A stretch of 6,179 nt of DNA from Thermococcus sp. GTDB lineage: Archaea > Methanobacteriota_B > Thermococci > Thermococcales > Thermococcaceae. The stretch spans positions 1 to 6,179 of the forward strand of contig JALTMZ010000073.1 in NCBI GenBank assembly GCA_027001105.1. The letters run 5' to 3'. Shown here piece after piece: positions 1-4,592 of the stretch (position 1 is the first letter of the stretch; each line of letters begins with the position of its first letter). The notes beneath the pieces are model-generated. The model was not told the origin of the DNA and searched no databases. It saw only the letters and a program-made list of their open reading frames with translations. The position numbers and the translations under genes are program-made.

Positions 1-1
1 A

Positions 2-367
2 AAGATAGCAAAAGCTCTTGATGTTGACAGAAGGGTAGTTAAGGAAACTGTAGCAATGATCCTCAAGATACCAGAGCTTAGAGAAATTTACACAAACTTG
101 GAGCCAACAGTTCACATGAAATTCGTTGGCAGGCATGTTGGTTATGGGGTAATTGAAATTGAGCCAGAGCCAAGAGCCATTGGAATTCTAGCAAAGATTG
201 CTGGAAAAATTGCAGAGAGAGGAATAAACATTATCCAAGTAGTAGCTGAAGACCCAGAGCTTTATCCTGAAGCAACTCTGACTATAATCACAGAGAAGCC
301 AATTCCAGGAGACCTCATTAACGAGCTTTCAAAACTTGAAGGAGTCAAGAGGATCTCAATATACTAA
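2..367 (+). CDS. ACT-domain protein, predicted regulator of amino-acid metabolism (5' partial)
   Basis: The open frame is already running at base 2 and ends at TAA 365-367, so the start lies outside the window. The ATG at 56 is internal, because the in-frame residues before it (KIAKALDVDRRVVKETVAM) continue the protein and look like the second half of a helix-turn-helix. About 120 residues are visible. After the helical part comes a conserved EPTVHMKFVGRHVG linker. An ACT-type fold follows, with a beta strand (YGVIEIE), a helix (AIGILAKIAGKIAERGINI), strands (IIQVVAEDPE, EATLTIITEK) and a final helix and strand (LINELSKLEGVKRISIY). ACT domains usually bind small ligands such as amino acids. 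HTH plus ACT in this order resembles the archaeal family annotated as predicted regulator of amino-acid metabolism (COG2150). That is recognition by pattern; the ligand and DNA targets are unknown. It has its own end and a 270-base gap before the next gene, so it is probably not part of the downstream operon. Confidence 0.8.
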   Translation, partial: KIAKALDVDRRVVKETVAMILKIPELREIYTNLEPTVHMKFVGRHVGYGVIEIEPEPRAIGILAKIAGKIAERGINIIQVVAEDPELYPEATLTIITEKPIPGDLINELSKLEGVKRISIY

Positions 368-374
368 TTTCAAG

Positions 375-395
375 CTTTTTCTGCTTAACTTTTTA
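375..395 (+). terminator. T-rich archaeal terminator after the ACT-domain gene
   Basis: Two runs of five T (376-380 and 390-394) lie 8-30 bases after the stop codon of the ACT-domain gene, with no strong hairpin. Archaeal RNA polymerase typically terminates on such oligo-T stretches in the non-template strand. Further T5 runs at 508-512 and 523-527 could act as back-up sites. The call rests only on composition and position. Confidence 0.5.
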
Positions 396-527
396 TGTTA
401 TGCTGGGCGGTGTAACTTTGTCATGTTGTCCCTGCAACTTAAAAATGTCTCTAAGCATTGATGGCATGCTGTGCACTTTGAAGGCTCCTCTATTACACCA
501 AAGGACATTTTTGCTACCTCTATTTTT

Positions 528-552
528 AACTTTCTGTTTGAAACTAAAAGTT
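528..552. promoter_or_regulatory. Extended SurR-type operator palindrome upstream of the promoter
   Basis: GTTTGAAAC at 536-544 is an exact match to the SurR core GTTn3AAC, and a GTT at 550-552 completes the published extended form GTTn3AACn5GTT. On the other side an AAC at 528-530 sits at the mirror-image spacing, so both outer half sites are present. The whole 25-base element reads AACTTT-2-GTTT-1-AAAC-2-AAAGTT, an almost perfect palindrome centred on base 540, with only two mismatched base pairs apart from the centre. SurR is the redox-sensitive sulfur-response regulator described in Pyrococcus furiosus. It binds DNA when reduced and is released when elemental sulfur oxidises it. The element ends five bases before the BRE and 12 bases before the TATA box. 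Binding here is inferred from motif match. Confidence 0.8.
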
Positions 553-557
553 TGTTT

Positions 558-573
558 GATAAAGTTTATAAAT
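558..573 (+). promoter_or_regulatory. mbxA promoter: BRE/TATA promoter of the mbx-type operon
   Basis: The purine-rich GATAAAG (558-564) is a plausible BRE and is followed directly by TTTATAAAT (565-573), a textbook Thermococcales TATA box. Initiation normally occurs about 25 bases downstream of the TATA centre, so a start near 592-598 is expected. That would give a leader of roughly 40-45 bases before the ATG at 639. No comparable promoter was noticed between the following genes, which overlap, so this single promoter probably drives the whole cluster. Confidence 0.8.
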
Positions 574-577
574 ATCA

Positions 578-594
578 ATTTTGAACCAAAAGTT
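578..594. promoter_or_regulatory. Imperfect second SurR-like site over the expected transcription start
   Basis: ATT-TTG-AAC-CAAAA-GTT keeps eight of the nine defined bases of GTTn3AACn5GTT; only the first G is A. It ends with the same AAAGTT as the upstream palindrome. The centre of its core (582) is 42 bases from the upstream centre (540), close to four helical turns, so two bound regulators could sit on the same DNA face. It lies between the TATA box and the predicted start site, where a bound protein would block polymerase. A one-mismatch match in AT-rich DNA is weaker evidence than the upstream site. Confidence 0.45.
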
Positions 595-626
595 AAGGAT
601 GTAAAAACTTTCAAGTTTAAACTCCT

Positions 627-632
627 GGAGGG
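627..632 (+). promoter_or_regulatory. Shine-Dalgarno site that sets the mbxA start
   Basis: GGAGGG lies six bases before the ATG at 639, an ideal distance. An in-frame TTG at 633 would abut the Shine-Dalgarno with no spacing, so the ATG at 639 is preferred. The strong site fits a first gene that is not translationally coupled to anything upstream. Confidence 0.75.
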
Positions 633-638
633 TTGGTA

Positions 639-1145
639 ATGGAAGAGGCAAGCAGAATAAGCCGTTACCTATACACCGTGATTGTGCTTTTTGTGATTTG
701 GCTTTTCCTGACAAGCAGCCTTGATCCGCAAGAATTGATAATAGGTGCACTGTTTTCCCTAATTGTGGCGGCATTAACTTACGAAGTATTCACGGAGAAG
801 GGTCTTGCAAATCTTCATCCCAAAAGGATTGCATATGCTGCAGCATATGTGCCGTATTTTCTTTGGGCAATGATAATGGCAAATCTGGATGTTGCATACA
901 GAGTGTTGCATCCAAAGAGACCCATAAATCCGGGAATTGTTGAGTGCAAAACAGTTCTAAAGAACAACGTTGGCAAGCTCACCCTGGCTAACTCGATAAC
1001 CTTGACCCCAGGTACGATAACCTTGGACGTGAAAGGTGATCGCTACTTCATTCACTGGATCGATGTTAAAGATGCCACTGTTGAGGGTGCGTCTGAGAAT
1101 ATCACAAAACCGTTTGAAAAATTCTTAAAGGTGATCTTCGAATGA
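639..1145 (+). CDS. mbxA: MrpE/MnhE-like antiporter subunit, Mbx/Mbs subunit A
   Basis: This 168-residue protein is the first gene of the cluster. Two closely spaced membrane segments lie near the N-terminus (about residues 10-26 and 31-48) and a further hydrophobic stretch at about 65-84. A soluble C-terminal domain follows, with the MrpE signature NSITLTPGTITLDV (118-131) and a terminal helix (KPFEKFLKVIFE). Length and domain order match MrpE of multisubunit Na+/H+ antiporters and MbhA/MbxA of Thermococcales respiratory complexes. In those complexes it is part of the sodium-translocating end of the membrane arm. The start at ATG 639 is set by GGAGGG six bases upstream. The stop overlaps the next start as ATGA, which implies translational coupling. 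The family assignment is firm. The A-subunit name depends on the cluster being mbx and not mbh or another Mrp-linked complex. Confidence 0.85.
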   Translation: MEEASRISRYLYTVIVLFVIWLFLTSSLDPQELIIGALFSLIVAALTYEVFTEKGLANLHPKRIAYAAAYVPYFLWAMIMANLDVAYRVLHPKRPINPGIVECKTVLKNNVGKLTLANSITLTPGTITLDVKGDRYFIHWIDVKDATVEGASENITKPFEKFLKVIFE

Positions 1146-1396
1146 TAGGAATTAACGTTTATCTTGCGGTTATAGTAGTAGCGACGCTCCTCAGTATGTA
1201 CAGATTCTTTAGAGGACCGACGACAGTTGATAGACTGATTGCTGTTGATATCATGACCACAATAACGACTGGACTAATGGTTCTGTTTGCACTTTACTAC
1301 AAGAGAGCAATATTCCTTGATGTCGCACTGGTCTATGCAGTTTTAGCGTTTTTAGGTGTCATAGCATTCGCAAGATACTTGGAGGGAGGGGTATGA
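1142..1396 (+). CDS. mbxB: MrpF/MnhF-like antiporter subunit, Mbx/Mbs subunit B
   Basis: This is an 84-residue protein of almost entirely membrane-embedded sequence with three predicted helices (about 4-20, 33-52 and 58-78). The MrpF hallmarks are visible: RGPTTVDRLIAVD (24-36) between helices 1 and 2, and FLDVALVYAVLAFLGVIAFARYLEGG (in residues 58-83) at the end. The acidic residues D30, D36 and D60 are the usual conserved ones of the family. MrpF is a small scaffold subunit packed with MrpE and MrpG in the antiporter module. It starts at the ATG overlapping the mbxA stop and ends overlapping the start of the next gene, both as ATGA. Length is normal for the family. Confidence 0.87.
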   Translation: MIGINVYLAVIVVATLLSMYRFFRGPTTVDRLIAVDIMTTITTGLMVLFALYYKRAIFLDVALVYAVLAFLGVIAFARYLEGGV

Positions 1397-1776
1397 TCGC
1401 GGAAATTGTTGGAGAATTTTTAGTTCTCTTTGGAACGGTATTCTACTTCCTGTCATCTCTTGGTCTTATTAGAATGCCCGATGTTTACAACAGAATGCAG
1501 ACTGCAACTAAGAGTGCTACACTTGGTTCACTTGGAGTCATCATTGGAGTTGGCATTTGGGCAATTGGACGTGTTGGTTCCTATGCGTGGCTCCCAAAGA
1601 CCCTTGTGATTGCAGTGTTCTTGCTGTTAACTAACCCGATAAGTGCCCATGCACTGATCAGAGCGGCATATAAGAGCGGAATTCCCTTATGGGAAGGCAG
1701 CGTTGTTGATAAGTACGGGGAATATCTGAAAAAGGAGAAAGAGGTTTCTGATGAGACAAAGGAGGGGGAGCAATGA
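1393..1776 (+). CDS. mbxC: MrpG/MnhG-like antiporter subunit, Mbx/Mbs subunit C
   Basis: The protein has 127 residues with three membrane helices (about 5-24, 44-61 and 68-88) and a charged cytoplasmic tail rich in K and E (about 105-127). The family signature GLIRMPDVYNRMQTATKSAT (24-43) is intact, as is NPISAHALIRAAY (81-93), both typical of MrpG/MnhG. It forms part of the MrpEFG-like block at the cation-translocating end of the complex. A GGAGGG run just before the ATG is the ribosome site, and the gene overlaps both neighbours by four bases. The acidic and basic tail is longer than in many short bacterial MrpG proteins, but such tails vary. Confidence 0.87.
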   Translation: MIAEIVGEFLVLFGTVFYFLSSLGLIRMPDVYNRMQTATKSATLGSLGVIIGVGIWAIGRVGSYAWLPKTLVIAVFLLLTNPISAHALIRAAYKSGIPLWEGSVVDKYGEYLKKEKEVSDETKEGEQ

Positions 1777-2057
1777 TTGATTGTGTCCAATGTATTGAGT
1801 ATCTAATTGTTATTCTCATGATAGTTTCAGCAATCTTCGCAGTAGAGTGGAGGGATTTATTGGCGGCAGTAGTTGGAATGGCTGCAGTGAGCCTATTCGC
1901 GTCAATCGCTTTCTTCCTGCTCCAAGCTCCAGATGTTGCAATGGTTGAAGCCGCTATAGGTGCAGCAATGAGCGCTGCTGTGTTTATCTTCGCAATAAAG
2001 AGGACCGAGAGGTATGAGAGCGAGGAAGAAGGAACAGGGTGGTGGGTTAGATGGTGA
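1773..2057 (+). CDS. mbxD: DUF4040/MbhD-like membrane subunit, Mbx/Mbs subunit D
   Basis: This 94-residue protein has three predicted helices (about 8-24, 28-50 and 56-75) and a short charged tail ending in GWWVRW. The motif LLQAPDVAMVEAAIGAAMSAAVF (49-71) corresponds to the segment of bacterial MrpA that precedes its C-terminal MbhE-like part. In Thermococcales this piece is a separate gene (MbhD/MbxD). D54 and E59 are the polar residues inside the membrane region and are candidates for the ion path. The ribosome site GGAGGGGG lies just before the ATG. The start overlaps the previous stop by four bases and the end overlaps the next gene by seven. The N-terminus carries two cysteines (C4, C7), which is unusual among these subunits; their role is unknown. 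Confidence 0.82.
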   Translation: MIDCVQCIEYLIVILMIVSAIFAVEWRDLLAAVVGMAAVSLFASIAFFLLQAPDVAMVEAAIGAAMSAAVFIFAIKRTERYESEEEGTGWWVRW

Positions 2058-2764
2058 AGAGGGTACTGGCTATCATCCTTATACTAATTACTGGATACTG
2101 GCTTGCAAATGCCTTGGCTCAAGTTCCCTTTGGTGCTGATAAGATGCTCGTTGGAAAGTATTACCTTGAGAATGTAAAGGAACAGACTGGTGCTGTAAAT
2201 GCCGTTACAGCTGTCGTTGTTAATTACAGAGGTCTCGATACACTTGGTGAGGTCACTGTTCTGTTCATAGCAGCTACGGGTGTTGCTGCTCTGCTCTGGA
2301 GGAAGAAGAGGGAGAGAACAGCAAAGAGCGAAGGCAGTGTTGTTCTCCAAACTGGTTCAAAATTGTTGTTGCCATTCATAATGCTCTTCGGTGCTTACAT
2401 CTTCATTCATGGTCACTTAACACCGGGAGGAGGATTTCCAGGTGGGGCAACAATTGCAACGGCGTTCTTAATGCTCTACTTAGCGTTCAGGGAGTATGAA
2501 ATTCCGCACAACGTCTTTGAGCCTCTCGAAGGTTTGGCTGGAATGGGATACGTTGCAGTTGGCCTTATTGGCTTGATAATTGGTGGTTACTTCCTCTTTG
2601 ACTGGATATGGCAAACGTGGCAACTCGGTCATGCCAACATAGGGAGGCTCTTCAGTGCTGGCTTCATCCCGATAATCTACACGCTGATTGGTCTCAAGGT
2701 AGGAACCGAGCTTACTGGAATCGTTGACAACATGGTTAAAGAGCCCAAGGAGGGAGGGCAATGA
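2051..2764 (+). CDS. mbxF: Fused MbhE-like and MrpB/MnhB-like subunit, Mbx/Mbs subunit F
   Basis: The 237-residue protein joins two modules. Residues 1 to about 85 match the MbhE/MrpA C-terminal type: a first helix (4-23), a loop, then NAVTAVVVNYRGLDTLGEVT (50-69) leading into a second helix ending at WRKKRER. R60, D63 and E67 are the typical charged residues of this motif. After a charged linker (about 84-95), residues 96-237 are an MrpB/MnhB domain with four helices and the invariant HGHLTPGGGFPGGATIATA (120-138), plus a late GLKVGTELTGIVDN. In the mbh operon these are two genes, mbhE and mbhF; one fused gene here fits the 13-gene mbx layout, which has no separate E. It probably links the D subunit to the MrpC and MrpD-like parts of the membrane arm. 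Its stop overlaps the next start (ATGA). Confidence 0.85.
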   Translation: MVKRVLAIILILITGYWLANALAQVPFGADKMLVGKYYLENVKEQTGAVNAVTAVVVNYRGLDTLGEVTVLFIAATGVAALLWRKKRERTAKSEGSVVLQTGSKLLLPFIMLFGAYIFIHGHLTPGGGFPGGATIATAFLMLYLAFREYEIPHNVFEPLEGLAGMGYVAVGLIGLIIGGYFLFDWIWQTWQLGHANIGRLFSAGFIPIIYTLIGLKVGTELTGIVDNMVKEPKEGGQ

Positions 2765-3105
2765 TCAGTGCCTATTACTTTGGAGCAATCTCACTCATCC
2801 TGATTGGGCTTTATGCAATCCTCACAAAGAGAAATCTGCTTAAAATCCTCGTAGGGCTCAGCATAATGGAGACTGGTGTGAACTTGCTCCTAATAAGCGT
2901 TGGATATGTAAGCGGTAGAACTGCACCTATTCTAACGGAAGGGGCAACACCTCAAACGACAGTCGATCCAATACCACAAGCACTTGTTCTCACGGCAATT
3001 GTTATTGGAGTCGCAACCACGGCTTTGGCTTTAACCGTTGCTATAAACCTCTATGAGAAGTACAAGACTTTAGATATCGAAAAGATTAGGGGGTTGAGAG
3101 GATGA
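2761..3105 (+). CDS. mbxG: MrpC/NuoK-like membrane subunit, Mbx/Mbs subunit G
   Basis: This 114-residue protein has three helices (about 3-20, 28-50 and 74-97), the fold of MrpC and of NuoK in complex I. Helix 2 carries the buried glutamate E37 in SIMETGVNLLLISVGY, which matches the essential glutamate of NuoK/MrpC. The signature DPIPQALVLTAIVIGVATTA (69-88) begins helix 3. An extra loop between helices 2 and 3 (about 51-68, GRTAPILTEGATPQTT) is typical of the Mrp-type members. Within the arm it sits beside the MrpD-like subunit and supplies part of the polar axis through the membrane. GGAGGG just upstream of the ATG serves as ribosome site. It overlaps both flanking genes by four bases. Confidence 0.87.
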   Translation: MISAYYFGAISLILIGLYAILTKRNLLKILVGLSIMETGVNLLLISVGYVSGRTAPILTEGATPQTTVDPIPQALVLTAIVIGVATTALALTVAINLYEKYKTLDIEKIRGLRG

Positions 3106-4592
3106 TGCAGTACGCTTCACTCCTCATAGCTTTACCTCTCTTCAGTGCATTCCTCGTTCCACTTATTAAGAGAGCAGGCAAAAAGGTCATCTTGTATTAC
3201 CTGAGTTTAGTGACACTGATCCAGACAGGGATAGCGGCTTGGGTCTTCAAAGAGGTTTACACAAGTGGAAAGCCAATAATAGTCATTGCTGGTGGATTTA
3301 AGCCTCCCGTTGGAATAAACCTCTATATTGGACACTTTGCAGCACTGTTTATCCTAATTATCGCAGTAGTAAGCTTTTTCATGGCAGTGTTCAGCATTAA
3401 AGCGATTAATGTTGACCCAATTGACAAATATGCGATGCTGTTCCTTCTCCTAATGCTTGGTGCTACTGGAATGATAGCAACAGGGGATATATTCAACCTC
3501 TTCGTATTCATGGAAATCACAGCCATCAGCGCTTACGCTCTGACGGGTTATAATAAGACTGGAGAAGCCAGCGAAGCTGCAATGAAGTATATAGTTCTGG
3601 GTGGTATTGGCTCAAGCTTTTTCTTGGTTGGTATAGCATTGCTCTATGGAAGCTTAGGTACATTAAACTTAGCGCAAATTGCAATGCTTGCCTCAAAGAT
3701 TAATCCCACAGTGGCTCAGGCAGCATTGGCATTACTTGTCTTTGGATTGGCAGTTGAAGCCGAACTGTTTCCGCTTAACGCTTGGGCACCAGATGCCTAT
3801 CAGGCATCTCCTCACCCAGTGACAGTGATGTTCTCAGCATTCGTTGTTAAAGCTGGAATATATGCAATGATCAGAATTGTCTATCTCTTTAAGGATACTC
3901 AGGCATTTATGGGAATACTCAATCTGCTCCTAATACTCGGTACCCTCACAGTCATTATCGGTGAACTTTCTGCACTGAGGCAAACAAACGTTAAGAGAAT
4001 GCTTGCCTACTCGAGTATAGCTCAGGTTGGTCTCATAGCAGTGGGCTTTGGAGTTGCAACACCTCAAGCCGTTGATGCCGCTGTGTTCCATATGCTCAAC
4101 CATGCAATAGTCAAAACATTAATGTTCTTGGCTGTTGGCTATGTTGCAGTAACATTCGGAAGCCCACACATGGAGAACTTCAAGGGATTAGGAAAGAGAA
4201 TGCCGCTAACTGCTTTTGCCATCACAGTTGGAGCAATAAGCATTGTAGGAATTCCACTGTTCAACATATTCTGGAGCAAGTTCAAGCTCTTACTCGCAGC
4301 ACTTCAAGTGGGGAAGACTGGCATAGTTGCCTTAATCCTTGGTGCAAGTCTGGTTGAGGCGGTTTATTACTTTAGATTGCTCCACTTAATGTGGTTTGAA
4401 GACGGGAAGGGAGAAAAAATTGAGGAGGACTTGGCGTTGGGTATCATAATGCTCCTGTTAGTTGCTCTAATAGTTGTCATAGGAGTTTATCCAGATTTCG
4501 TATGGGGAATCGTTCAGAAGGCATCAGCTGATCTTTATAACGTGGCTCAATATGTCAAAAATGTTCCCCTTCTGCAGGGGGTGAGCCCATGA
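3102..4592 (+). CDS. mbxH: MrpD/NuoM-like antiporter-type subunit, Mbx/Mbs subunit H
   Basis: The 496-residue protein has about 14 predicted helices and the proton-conducting membrane transporter domain of MrpD and NuoL/M/N (roughly residues 110-410). Polar residues of the ion path are visible: E138 in helix 5 (FVFMEITAISAY), K250 in helix 8 (AFVVKAGIYAM), H330, H334 and K338 (HMLNHAIVKTLMF), and K393 in helix 12 (FWSKFKLL). At the helix 7 position where most relatives carry a lysine just before FPL, this protein has glutamate (E219, LAVEAELFPLNAWAPDAY). Its paralogue encoded next door keeps lysine at residue 219. In the complex it should move H+ or Na+ across the membrane, driven by electron transfer in the peripheral arm. 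Translation may begin at either of two consecutive ATGs (3102 or 3105). The stop overlaps the next start as ATGA. Confidence 0.87.
   Translation: MMQYASLLIALPLFSAFLVPLIKRAGKKVILYYLSLVTLIQTGIAAWVFKEVYTSGKPIIVIAGGFKPPVGINLYIGHFAALFILIIAVVSFFMAVFSIKAINVDPIDKYAMLFLLLMLGATGMIATGDIFNLFVFMEITAISAYALTGYNKTGEASEAAMKYIVLGGIGSSFFLVGIALLYGSLGTLNLAQIAMLASKINPTVAQAALALLVFGLAVEAELFPLNAWAPDAYQASPHPVTVMFSAFVVKAGIYAMIRIVYLFKDTQAFMGILNLLLILGTLTVIIGELSALRQTNVKRMLAYSSIAQVGLIAVGFGVATPQAVDAAVFHMLNHAIVKTLMFLAVGYVAVTFGSPHMENFKGLGKRMPLTAFAITVGAISIVGIPLFNIFWSKFKLLLAALQVGKTGIVALILGASLVEAVYYFRLLHLMWFEDGKGEKIEEDLALGIIMLLLVALIVVIGVYPDFVWGIVQKASADLYNVAQYVKNVPLLQGVSP

Noticed and set aside
454..470. Possible hairpin AGCAT-7-ATGCT
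   Set aside because: A 5-bp stem with a 7-base loop, not followed by a T-run and too weak to call a terminator or RNA element.
487..524. Direct repeat CCTCTATT (487-494 and 517-524) and ACTTTG repeated at 415-420 and 475-480
   Set aside because: Only 6-8 bases each, with spacings of 30 and 60 bases and no other supporting structure; expected by chance in low-complexity intergenic DNA.
393..614. 73-codon minus-strand open frame in the intergenic gap
   Set aside because: It covers the promoter on the opposite strand, resembles no family I know and mirrors an equally poor plus-strand frame.
400..639. 79-codon plus-strand open frame in the intergenic gap
   Set aside because: It runs through the SurR-like palindrome, TATA box and leader, has no convincing ribosome site and a composition (many C, L, K, F) unlike the neighbouring genes. 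Chance frame.
955..966. GTTCTAAAGAAC inverted repeat inside mbxA, resembling SurR half sites
   Set aside because: The spacing between GTT and AAC is six, not three, and it lies within coding sequence far from a promoter.
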